NCBI RefSeq assembly: GCF_029836165.1
Contig: NZ_JAOEBG010000016.1
Span: forward strand, 62,001 to 126,000
Direction: 5' to 3'
From: Pseudomonas sp. GD04091
Lineage (GTDB): Bacteria > Pseudomonadota > Gammaproteobacteria > Pseudomonadales > Pseudomonadaceae
DNA length: 64,000 nucleotides
Both the position numbers and the translations under genes were made by a program. Below the pieces are notes generated by a model. The model did no database searches. It worked only from the letters and a program-made list of their open reading frames with translations, and had not been told where the DNA came from. Shown piece after piece: positions 10,426 to 18,379 of the stretch. Each line of letters opens with the position of its first letter. Position 1 is the stretch's first letter.

Positions 10426-11082
10426 TCATCCTTCTTTTGGGCCGGGGTTTTGTCGCGGCTTGTCGCCGGTCACGTCCCGGTACCACAGTTCATGGTGCTT
10501 GCGCGCCCAGGCGCGGCTGACCCAACCATGCAGCATGGCGCCGATGGAGCCCTTGATCCAGATCCCGGCGTAGATGTGCACGATGATGCTGAGGATCAGT
10601 ACGAATCCCGCCAGCGCATGGGCCAGGGTGGCCAGGCGAATCGCGCCGATGTCGAAGAAATGGCTGAAGTACGCACGCCAGATCACCACGCCGCTGAGCA
10701 ACAGCACCAGCATGCACGCCAGCAGGGTCCAGAACAGCAGCTTCTGTCCGGCGTTGTACTTGCCGATCGGCGGCACACCCTCTTCCTTGTTGAGCATCAC
10801 CCGGTCGATGCGCCGCAGCCACAGGCGATCGTTGGCGGTGATGAAGTTGGCGCGCCAGAAGCGCAGCACCAGGCCTAGGAAGAACACGAACATCGCCACC
10901 CCCATGAACGGATGCAGGATGCGCGTCCAGGGCCCGCCGCCGAACAGCTGGGTGAGCCAGAACAGGGCGGGATGGAACAGCGCCAGCCCCGACAGCCCGG
11001 CCATGATGAACAGGATCGCGACGATCCAGTGGTTGGTACGCTCGTTGGCGTTGTAGCGCAGGATAGGCTTGTTGTCGTTCAT
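10426..11082 (-). CDS. fdoI: Formate dehydrogenase-O type, gamma subunit (cytochrome b556)
   Basis: A 218-residue integral membrane diheme cytochrome b that passes electrons from the beta subunit to quinone. Four hydrophobic helices are visible (about residues 15-38, 54-76, 112-134 and 150-172), with histidines in the first (RTNHWIVAILF), second (ILHPFMG) and fourth (IVHIYAGIW) segments as heme ligand candidates. It overlaps the fdoH stop by 4 bases (ATGA). The size matches FdnI/FdoI (about 210-217). Confidence 0.96.
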   Translation of the reverse strand: MNDNKPILRYNANERTNHWIVAILFIMAGLSGLALFHPALFWLTQLFGGGPWTRILHPFMGVAMFVFFLGLVLRFWRANFITANDRLWLRRIDRVMLNKEEGVPPIGKYNAGQKLLFWTLLACMLVLLLSGVVIWRAYFSHFFDIGAIRLATLAHALAGFVLILSIIVHIYAGIWIKGSIGAMLHGWVSRAWARKHHELWYRDVTGDKPRQNPGPKEG

Positions 11083-12029
11083 GGCCGCTGCTCCCCCTGC
11101 CCGCCTGGGCGGTTCGGGTCATAGACATGCACCGCCGGGTCGACCTGGTGCACGCTGTTATCCACAGGCTCCGGGTGTTCGTCCTCTTCGACCCGTTGCG
11201 GGCCGACGCGAACATAGTGGAAGAAGCCGGCCAGCACCGCCGCGCCCATGGCCAGCAGCGCCAGCGGCTTGGTGAAGCCCTTCCACAGCCCCACCAGCGG
11301 GCTGATCACAGGTGCGTCCGGCAGGCCGGCGTAGATCCGTGGCGTGTCGGCGTGGTGCAGCACGTACATCACATGGGTGCCACCGACCCCGTCCGGATCG
11401 TACAGCCCGGCGTTCTCGTAACCGCGCGACTTCAAATCGACGATGCGCTCGTCGGCATGCACCTTCATCTCTTCCTTGCTGCCAAAGACGATCGCCCCGG
11501 TCGGGCAGGTCTTCACGCAGGCAGGCTCCAGGCCCACGGCCACGCGGTCGGAACACAGGGTGCACTTGTACGCCTTGTGGTCCTTCTGCGAGATGCGCGG
11601 GATGTTGAACGGGCAGCCGGTGATGCAGTAGCCGCAGCCGATGCAGTGGTCCTGGTTGAAGTCGACGATGCCGTTGACGTGCTTGATGATCGCCCCCGGG
11701 CTCGGGCAGGCCTTCAGGCAACCTGGGTCGGCGCAGTGCATGCAGCCGTCCTTGCGGATCAGCCACTCCAGGTTGCCGTCGTCGCGCTCGTGCTCGGTGA
11801 AGCGCATCAGGGTCCAGCTCTCGGCGCTGAGGTCCTGGGGGTTGTCGTAGGTGCCGTGGTTGTGGCCGACCTCGTCACGCAGTTCGTTCCACTCCGAGCA
11901 CGCCACCTGGCAGGCCTTGCAGCCGATGCACTTGGTGGTGTCGATCAGCTTGGCGACTTCCTGCTGCTGGCGTACCGAGGGCGGCACGGTGGTGGTGGCC
12001 GAGCGGGCGATGATGTCTTGGCTGGCCAT
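11079..12029 (-). CDS. fdoH: Formate dehydrogenase-O type, beta subunit (four 4Fe-4S clusters)
   Basis: A 316-residue iron-sulfur subunit. Four ferredoxin-type cysteine groups can be read: CIGCKACQVAC (from residue 35), CMHCADPGCLKAC (about 96), CIGCGYCITGC (about 129) and CTLCSDRV...CVKTC (about 152), followed by a C-terminal membrane anchor near residues 254-272 (ALLAMGAAVLAGFFHYV). It joins the alpha subunit to the cytochrome b. Both its borders are overlapping stop/start junctions (TGATG with fdoG, ATGA with fdoI), so stoichiometric translation is expected. Confidence 0.97.
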   Translation of the reverse strand: MASQDIIARSATTTVPPSVRQQQEVAKLIDTTKCIGCKACQVACSEWNELRDEVGHNHGTYDNPQDLSAESWTLMRFTEHERDDGNLEWLIRKDGCMHCADPGCLKACPSPGAIIKHVNGIVDFNQDHCIGCGYCITGCPFNIPRISQKDHKAYKCTLCSDRVAVGLEPACVKTCPTGAIVFGSKEEMKVHADERIVDLKSRGYENAGLYDPDGVGGTHVMYVLHHADTPRIYAGLPDAPVISPLVGLWKGFTKPLALLAMGAAVLAGFFHYVRVGPQRVEEDEHPEPVDNSVHQVDPAVHVYDPNRPGGQGEQRP

Positions 12030-15000
12030 CAGAGTTTCTCCACTTTGACGAGGAACGACTTGGACTCCGGCGTCTGCGTGTTGCCGTCACCGAGGAACGG
12101 CACCAGGGTGTTGGTCAGGAAGCCCTGTCGCGTGAGCCCGGTGAAGCCCCAGTGCAACGGGATGCCGATCTGGTGCACGGTCTGGTTGTTGACCTGCAGC
12201 GGACGGATCCGCTTGGTCACCACCGCCACCGCGTCGATGTACCCGCGCTTGCTCGACACCCGCACCCGGTCGCCGGCCTTGATGCCCTTCTCGTTCGCCA
12301 GCACCTCGCCGATCTCGACGAACTGCTCGGGCTGGGCGATGGCGTTGAGGCGGCAATGCTTGCTCCAGAAGTGGAAGTGCTCGGTCAGCCGGTACGTCGT
12401 CGCCGCATGGGGGAACTCGTCGTGGGTGCCGAGGGTTTCCCACACCGAATCGAAGATGCGCCCGGCCGGGTTGCTGGTGGCCTTCTTGTTCTGCGGATGC
12501 AGCGGGTTGATGCCGATCGGCGTCTCGAATGGCTCGTAGTGCTCGGGGAACGGCCCCTCGGCCATCTTGTCGACGGCGAAGAAGCGCGCCACCCCCTCGG
12601 GGTTCATGATGAACGGGTTCATCCCGGCTTCCGGCGGCGAGTCGACCTTGAAGTCCGGCACGTCGGTGCCGGTCCAGGCCTTGCCGTTCCACCACACCAG
12701 GCGCTTCTTCTGCGGGTCCCAGGGCTTGCCTTGCGGATCGCTGGAGGCGCGGTTGTAGAGAATGCGGCGGTTGGCCGGCCAGGCCCAGGCCCAGTTCTGC
12801 ACCTGATGCATACCGTACGGGTCGCTGTTGTCACGCCGGGCCATCTGGTTGCCCTGCTCGGTCCAGCTGCCGGCAAAGATCCAGCAGCCGGACGCGGTAC
12901 TGCCGTCGTCCTTCATCTGGGCGAAACCGGCAAGCTGCTGGCCGGCCTTGAGCGTGGCGCCGGTGGCATCAGTGAGGTCGCTGACCGCCCAGCCATTCAT
13001 CTCCTTGGCCAGCTCCTCGGGGGAAGGCTCTTCAGGGACCTTGTACGGCCAGCTGATGTTGAGCATCGGCTCCGGATAGGCGCCGCCCTCCTTCTCGTAA
13101 CGTTGGCGCAGGCGCAGGAACAGCTCGCTCATGATGTGCACGTCGGTACGGGTCTCGCCCGGACCGTCGGCGCCCTTCCAGTGCCACTGCAGCCAGCGGC
13201 TGCTGTTGACCAGCGAGCCGTCCTCCTCGGCGAAGCAGGTGGTGGGCAGGCGAATCACCTCGGTCTGGATATTGGCCGTGTCGACGTCATTGAATGCGCC
13301 GGCGTTGCGCCAGAACTCGGAAGTCTCGGTGGCCAGCGGGTCCATGATCACCAGCCACTTGAGCTTGGCCAGGGCGGCAGTGACGCGGTTCTTGTCCGGC
13401 AGCGCGGCGATCGGATTGAAGCCCTGGCACATGTAACCGTTGACCTTGCCCTGGCTCATCATCTCGAACATGCGCAGCACGTCGTAGGCCGGCACGTCGA
13501 GCTTGGGCAGCCAGTCATAGCCCCAGTTGTTCTCGGCCGTGGCGTTGGCGCCGTACCAAGCCTTCATCAGGCTGACGTGGAACTTGCCGTAGTTCTGCCA
13601 GTACGACAGCTGGCCGGGGCGCAGCGGCTTGGAGGCGCGCTTGTCGATATAGGCGGCGTAGTCCTGCTCGGCGTCACCGGCCAGGGTGAGGTAGCCCGGC
13701 AGCGAGTTCGACAGCAGGCCCAGATCGGTCAGCCCCTGGATATTGGAGTGCCCGCGCAGGGCGTTGACTCCGCCACCCGGCATGCCGACGTTGCCCAGCA
13801 ACAGCTGCACCATGGCGGCACTGCGGATGATCTGCGCGCCGATCGAGTGCTGGGTCCAGCCCAGGGCATAGAGGATGGTCATGGTCTTGCCCGGCACCGA
13901 GCAGGTGGCGATCTCTTCCCAGACCTTCATCATCTGATCCTGCGGCATGCCACAGGTCATGCTCGCCAGCTCCGGCGTGTAGCGGCTGTAGTGCTGCTTC
14001 ATCAGCTGGTAGACGCAACGCGGGTGCTGCAAGGTCGGGTCGACCTTGGCGTAGCCATCCTCGCCCAGTTCGTAGCCCCAGCCGGACTTGTCGGCATAGA
14101 TGCGCTTGGCCGCGTCGTAGCCGCTGAACAGCCCGTCCTCGAAGCCATAGTTCTCTTTGACGATGAACGACACGTCGGTGTAGTTGCGCACGTACTCGTG
14201 CTGAATCTTGTCGTTGCTCAGCAGGTAGTTGATCAACCCGCCCATGAAGGCGATGTCGCTGCCGGTGCGAATCGGCGCGTAGTAATCGGCCACGGAGGCG
14301 GTACGGGTGAATCGTGGGTCGACCACGATCAGCCGCGCCTTGTTGTGCGCCTTGGCTTCGGTCACCCATTTGAAGCCGCACGGGTGCGCTTCAGCGGCGT
14401 TGCCGCCCATCACCAGGACCAGGTTTGCGTTGGCGATATCGGACCAGTGATTGGTCATCGCGCCACGGCCATACGTCGGGGCAAGACTTGCCACCGTCGG
14501 GCCGTGTCAGACACGCGCCTGGTTGTCGAACCCCAGCATGCCCAGCGAACGGATCACCTTGTGCGTCAGGTAACCGGCCTCGCTGGACGCGGCGGATGCG
14601 GCGAGAAAGCCCGTGGTCAGCCAGCGGTTGACCGTCTGGCCCTGGGCGTTCTTCTCGATGAAGTTGGCATCGCGGTCCTTTTTCATCAGGTCGGCGATGC
14701 GATCGAGCGCCTCGTCCCACTCGATGCGGGTCCACTCGTTGCTGCCCGGCTTGCGCACCTCGGGGTACTTGAGGCGGTTCGGGCTGTGAATGAAGTCCAG
14801 CAGGCCCGCACCTTTCGGGCACAGGGTGCCGCGGTTGACCGGATGGTCCGCGTCGCCCTCGATATGGATGATGTTCTGCTTGACGTTCTTGCCCGCGTCA
14901 CCCTGGCTGTACATGATCAGGCCGCAGCCGACCGAGCAGTAAGGGCAGGTGTTACGGGTTTCTTTGGTGTGCGTCAGCTTGAAGTGACGCACCTGCTCGG

Positions 15001-15097
15001 CGAACGCAGGTGTCGGGGCCATGCCCAACGCCGCGAGGCTAGAGCCTCCAAGGCCGACGGCGGCGACCTTGAAGAATTGCCGACGGTTGAGATCCAT
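12029..15097 (-). CDS. fdoG: Formate dehydrogenase-O type, alpha subunit, selenoprotein (UGA read as Sec)
   Basis: A 1022-residue molybdopterin/selenocysteine catalytic subunit oxidising formate to CO2 in the periplasm. It starts MDLNRRQFFKVAAVG, a twin-arginine signal, then binds one 4Fe-4S cluster with Cys51, Cys54, Cys58 and Cys93. The reading frame is crossed by a TGA at 14507-14509 (codon 197), followed by HGPTVASLAPTYGRG, the exact context of the active-site selenocysteine in FdnG/FdoG. The frame continues without another stop to 12029, so this is one gene, not two ORFs or a pseudogene. Length matches E. coli FdoG (about 1016). It is the first gene of fdoGHI-fdhE, preceded by AGGAG seven bases before ATG. 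Confidence 0.97.
14465..14509 (-). promoter_or_regulatory. Bacterial SECIS element in fdoG, with the Sec UGA codon
   Basis: Immediately 3' of the UGA the mRNA reads ACGGCC...GGCCGU as an outer stem and GG-U-GGCAA-GUC-UUGCC-CC as the upper hairpin (apical loop at about 14485-14487). A bulged U and a GU in the apical loop are the features SelB recognises. Loop distance from the UGA is about 22 nt, inside the known range. Confidence 0.9.
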
Positions 15098-15377
15098 CGT
15101 GCACTCCTGATCAGGTTCTCGGGCGCGCGGGACTTGGCCGGCGCCTCAGGGACTTCACGGTGGCGGTAGACAGACACCGCCAACTGTTAAGACTAGTCAA
15201 GAATCGTGGAAGTGCGATGACATGGGTCATGCTTAGGGTGAGTGCCGTGGTTCCCCTGAGAACCACGGGTCAACAAGAGCCTTCCTACCTGTCTCAGGTG
15301 TGTTGGACGGTATCGACGCCCAGGCGCAGGCGCTACTTTCCTTCTGCCGACCCTACATACCCAGACACCGCCAACCG
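15098..15377. other. Intergenic region between fdoG and the microcin locus
   Basis: Divergent spacer with the promoters of the fdo operon (minus) and the secretion locus (plus). It contains the palindrome CCGTGGTTC-N6-GAACCACGG (15245-15268) and a smaller ACCTG-TCT-CAGGT (15287-15299), which may be operators. A GTG at 15300 opens the adaptor frame earlier than the ATG I chose. I see no confident sigma-70 pair. Confidence 0.6.
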
Positions 15378-16670
15378 ATGCCCTCCCCGCCATTGCCCAC
15401 GCGCCCCCTGTTCCGACCAGAAGCCGTTTGCGCAGCCCAGGAACAACGCCTCGGCAATGTCCTTGTCGATCAACCCTTGAGCTATCGGTTGCTTGCCCTG
15501 CTGGCCGCTCTTCTGGTCATCCTGACCATCGCGTTCGGCTACTTCGCCAGCTACACACGCAAGGCCACGCTACACGGCCTGCTGATGCCCGAGCAGGGCA
15601 TGTTGCGCCTGAGCGCGCCGGCAGCCGGGCGCCTCACTGAAGTTCTCGCCGTCGAGGGCCAGCAGGTCGACCAAGGCGACGTGCTAGCCGTGATCTCCGA
15701 GGAACGCCAATCAGGGCTGGGTGACACGCAGGTACTGATCGCCGACCAGTTGCAAAAGCGCCTGGAGGTACTGGCGAGGCGCCAGGTCCAGGCCGACGAA
15801 CGCTTGGCCGGGCAACAGCGGATGCTCGACAGCCGTCTCACCACCATCGGCCACGAGCTTCGCCAGTTCAGCGAAGAGCACCGCCTCCTGAAACGACGGG
15901 TGCAACTGGCGCAGGCGCATCTGGACCGTCAGCAACAGCTGGCGGCGGCCGGCTTCATCGCCGCAGTCCAGTTACAGATCGCTGAGAGTGAACTGCTGTC
16001 CCTCCAGGGTCAGCGCCAGGCCAGCCACCGGGCACGGACCAGCCTGGAGCGCGAACGCACGGGGTTGCTGGCCCAACAACAGGAAGCGGCCCTGCGCCAC
16101 CGCGACGAGACGAGCGACGTGGAGGGTGCCATTGCCCAGATCAAGCAAGAGCAAGCGGAAAACGGGGCGCGCAGCGAAACAAGGGTCGTGGCGCCCCATG
16201 CAGGGACCGTAACCGGCTTGAACGTGCAAGTCGGCCAGCAAGTCAGCGCGGGCACGGTGCTTGCCAGCCTGCTGCCGGCGGGGTCGAACTTGAACGCCCA
16301 CTTGTATGCAGCATCCCGTCAGGCCGGGTTTATCGAACCTGGGCAGCGGGTGCTGATGCGCTACGCCGCGTATCCCTACCAGAAATTCGGCATGGTCCAT
16401 GGCCATGTGCTGAGTATCACCAAAAGCCCTTATGCCGCCCAGGAACTGCCACCGCATATCGCCCCATCGCTGCAAGGTCAGGGCGGGCCAGTAGAACTGT
16501 TCTATGGCGTCACGGTGGCGCTCGAATCGAACAGCATCAAGGTCTATGGACATGACCAACCACTACAAACGGGCATGTTGCTGGAAGCGGATGTCGTCCA
16601 GGACCGACGGCGACTGTATGAATGGGCGCTGGAGCCCTTGTATTCGATAACCGGACGGTTGCGGGATTGA
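15378..16670 (+). CDS. HlyD/CvaA-family periplasmic adaptor of a type I secretion system
   Basis: A 430-residue membrane fusion protein. After a short cytoplasmic tail a single membrane helix (about residues 41-60, LLALLAALLVILTIAFGYFA) anchors it in the inner membrane. Next comes a biotinyl-lipoyl half-motif (SAPAAGRLTEVLAVEGQQV), a long coiled coil of Gln/Arg/Glu-rich heptads (about 110-260), the second lipoyl half (VVAPHAGTVTGLNVQVGQQV) and a beta-barrel domain. It should bridge the C39 ABC transporter at 19575 and the TolC-type channel at 21662. Its frame is open from a GTG at 15300, which would add 26 residues; I prefer the ATG because CvaA-type proteins have short N termini, but neither start has a strong ribosome site. 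Confidence 0.9.
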   Translation: MPSPPLPTRPLFRPEAVCAAQEQRLGNVLVDQPLSYRLLALLAALLVILTIAFGYFASYTRKATLHGLLMPEQGMLRLSAPAAGRLTEVLAVEGQQVDQGDVLAVISEERQSGLGDTQVLIADQLQKRLEVLARRQVQADERLAGQQRMLDSRLTTIGHELRQFSEEHRLLKRRVQLAQAHLDRQQQLAAAGFIAAVQLQIAESELLSLQGQRQASHRARTSLERERTGLLAQQQEAALRHRDETSDVEGAIAQIKQEQAENGARSETRVVAPHAGTVTGLNVQVGQQVSAGTVLASLLPAGSNLNAHLYAASRQAGFIEPGQRVLMRYAAYPYQKFGMVHGHVLSITKSPYAAQELPPHIAPSLQGQGGPVELFYGVTVALESNSIKVYGHDQPLQTGMLLEADVVQDRRRLYEWALEPLYSITGRLRD

Positions 16671-16713
16671 ACATTGCCGACGAAGGCGATGCATAACCTA
16701 TAACGAGGGAACG

Positions 16714-16917
16714 ATGAACTTGACGCCACGCGAGTCGGACGTACTGCGACTACTGTTGCTCGGCAAGACCAACAAGCAGATCGCGCTTGACTTACAGATC
16801 AGCGATTACACGGTGCGCGACCATGTGTCATCGTTGCTTCGGAAACACTGCACGCGCTCTCGCGCGACATTGATGGCAGCGCAATTATCAGGCCACCACG
16901 ACACCTGTCGGATATGA
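16714..16917 (+). CDS. Stand-alone LuxR/GerE-type helix-turn-helix protein
   Basis: A 67-residue protein consisting only of a LuxR C-terminal DNA-binding domain: LTPRESDVLRLLLLGKTNKQ followed by ISDYTVRDHVSSLLRK, with the usual recognition helix. No receiver or ligand domain precedes it; the frame begins 43 bases after the adaptor gene with a GAGGG ribosome site. It lies directly upstream of the microcin precursor gene, so it is the obvious candidate for local control of the peptide genes, either as an activator like GerE or as a competitor of a full-length regulator. The target is unknown. Confidence 0.85.
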   Translation: MNLTPRESDVLRLLLLGKTNKQIALDLQISDYTVRDHVSSLLRKHCTRSRATLMAAQLSGHHDTCRI

Positions 16918-17060
16918 AGGTGCATCAAACGAGTGCAGCATTACAGCTCAACCCGTTCCGAAAGCCAAACATAAAAATTTAGACTCAAATTAGATTTACA
17001 CCAAGCGATTCAACCGAAGGTAAACAACTACCTACTACCCCATATTTCAGGAGGCACGCT

Positions 17061-17372
17061 ATGAAGGATTTACTAATCGAAGAGCTCGAGCTGATCGCAG
17101 GCGGGTACGGTGTCCCCGGAGCTGTTGTCAATGCAGCCATCGCCGGGGCCGGCTACATCGGGTACCAAAGCATGACAGGTGAAGGCTCAATGAATGGTTT
17201 CGCAACGACTGTAGCGGCAGGTGCCATCAGCGGCTTCATAGCAGGCCCTGCGGGTGCGCAAGCCGTTGCAGCCGGAGCTATCGCAGGCACACAGGTCAGT
17301 TTTTATAGCGGTATGGCAGGCGGAATGATGAGTAATTGGATGAATGCCGCCGGGACTAACTACAACCGATAG
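17061..17372 (+). CDS. Colicin V-like class II microcin precursor with double-glycine leader
   Basis: A 103-residue precursor. The first 15 residues, MKDLLIEELELIAGG, form a textbook double-glycine leader with ELxxIxGG, cleaved after Gly15 by a C39 peptidase such as the one encoded at 19575. The 88-residue core is rich in Gly, Ala and Met, has no cysteine, and contains hydrophobic glycine-zipper-like segments (AAIAGAGYIGY, GAISGFIAGPAGAQA) suited to membrane insertion. It ends TNYNR. As I remember it, colicin V also has a 15-residue leader and a 103-residue precursor. A strong AGGAGG ribosome site precedes ATG. No homologue name can be given; bacteriocin function is inferred from leader, composition and neighbours. 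Confidence 0.85.
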   Translation: MKDLLIEELELIAGGYGVPGAVVNAAIAGAGYIGYQSMTGEGSMNGFATTVAAGAISGFIAGPAGAQAVAAGAIAGTQVSFYSGMAGGMMSNWMNAAGTNYNR

Positions 17373-17423
17373 CCGTAAAAACCACAATTTCAATGCGCGC
17401 CATCAGCTATGGACAATTAAAAT

Positions 17424-17639
17424 ATGGATGCCTTAGGCGCATTAAAATTTGCACTCACGATAGGCGCAAGCCTGACAATCCTACTTGCAGCAAAGCACAT
17501 ACTTTTATACTTCAAGAGAAACATATCAGACCCATTATATCTTCCATTCGCCATCACCTTATCCACATTAACAGCGCTCCACATCGCCGATAAATTGTCA
17601 CGCACACTGGCCATCGCCTTAGGCATAATCGAATCATAG
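17424..17639 (+). CDS. Small two-helix membrane protein, presumed immunity protein of the microcin
   Basis: A 71-residue hydrophobic protein with two likely transmembrane helices (about residues 8-30 and 38-55) joined by a short basic turn (FKRNISDP). It follows the microcin precursor by 51 bases and has the size and topology typical of class II microcin immunity proteins, which protect the producer at the inner membrane. I recognise no family. Two relatives lie downstream (17642-18046 N-terminal part and 18098-18310), which supports a peptide/immunity unit that has been duplicated. The ribosome site is weak. Confidence 0.65.
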   Translation: MDALGALKFALTIGASLTILLAAKHILLYFKRNISDPLYLPFAITLSTLTALHIADKLSRTLAIALGIIES

Positions 17640-17641
17640 AC

Positions 17642-18046
17642 ATGGAGCCCCTTGAAGCGATCAGACTCAGCCTTACAGTAGGCCTAATAAAAATACCTTT
17701 TCCAACTTTTAAACCAAGAACTCCAGAACCTCTAGAATTTTCATTGATCACCGGAGCGCCCGCCATAATTGCTGCCCATATCACAAACACCTATTCACAA
17801 ACTTTAGGCTCCCTACTCGGACTAACAAACCAACTACAGAAACTTAAAACAACCTTCATCTCGCTAAAAGCAGAAATACATCCCCTCCCGGGCAATCCAG
17901 CCAATCGAATCATTGTCGAACCTACTGGAGCCTATGCCAGCGCCACAGTTTCCATAGGGGTCGGAGAAATTAGTTTTTATTGGGGAATGATGGGCGGAGT
18001 GACAAACCGTGGGCTGGATGCTGCTGAAACCAACTACAACCGTTGA
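17642..18046 (+). CDS. Chimeric ORF: immunity-like N terminus fused to a microcin-like C terminus
   Basis: A 134-residue frame. Residues 1-62 resemble the 71-residue immunity protein (shared M--L-A----LT-G start, and later HI----S-TL----G), with about a seven-residue deletion. Residues 94-134 align without a gap to the last 41 residues of the microcin precursor: 20 of 41 identical, including SFY-GM-GG, AA and the terminal TNYNR. It has no double-glycine leader of its own, so it cannot be exported as a normal microcin. The simplest reading is a second immunity gene joined by deletion to the end of a second microcin gene. Whether it is made or functional is unknown. It starts 2 bases after the previous stop. 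Confidence 0.7.
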   Translation: MEPLEAIRLSLTVGLIKIPFPTFKPRTPEPLEFSLITGAPAIIAAHITNTYSQTLGSLLGLTNQLQKLKTTFISLKAEIHPLPGNPANRIIVEPTGAYASATVSIGVGEISFYWGMMGGVTNRGLDAAETNYNR

Positions 18047-18097
18047 GTGACGCCCCCATACGAACATAAAACCCATTCTTACTCAGAGAAATCAAAT

Positions 18098-18310
18098 ATG
18101 ACTTGTGTTGGCGTCGTACAATTTTTCTCATCATCACTCTTAATGCTGGCCGGAGTACCAATCTTCAAGATACTAATTTTTATGTTCGACTAGCGCACAT
18201 CAAAATCACTCGAGCTATTCCTACTATTATTCCCTTCAACCTTCCTATCAGCTTACCTCTCCAACAGATGGTCGCATCAGTTGATAAATTACCTATGCCT
18301 AAAAAACTAG
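18098..18310 (+). pseudogene. Third immunity-like gene, interrupted by an in-frame amber codon
   Basis: From ATG 18098 the frame gives 31 hydrophobic residues, a TAG at 18191-18193, then 38 more residues to a second TAG at 18308-18310, in total 70 codons against 71 residues in the intact immunity protein. Aligned without gaps, Lys24, Phe30, Ser35, Leu38, Leu40, Ser47, Thr48, Ser59 and Leu62 agree between the two. Both halves are hydrophobic and reproduce the two-helix layout. Only the first half could be translated normally. The rest of 18047-18379 is AT-rich and shows no other gene. Confidence 0.55.
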
Positions 18311-18379
18311 ATCACGCCTCACTCACACACAATTAACACTCCAAACACCGATCTCAACATACCTTTTATACCGACGACC

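Noticed and set aside
12029..15097. fdoG as a frameshifted or nonsense pseudogene (two ORFs)
   Set aside because: The single in-frame TGA sits exactly at the active-site Sec position, followed by a SECIS hairpin, with selA, selB and selC next door.
12152..15169. A 1005-codon open frame antisense to fdoG
   Set aside because: Same codon-bias shadow; it spans a clearly coding selenoprotein gene and the fdo promoter side.
17393..17593. 66-codon frame overlapping the presumed immunity gene in another frame
   Set aside because: It covers the hydrophobic immunity frame, has no ribosome site and a composition unlike a folded protein.
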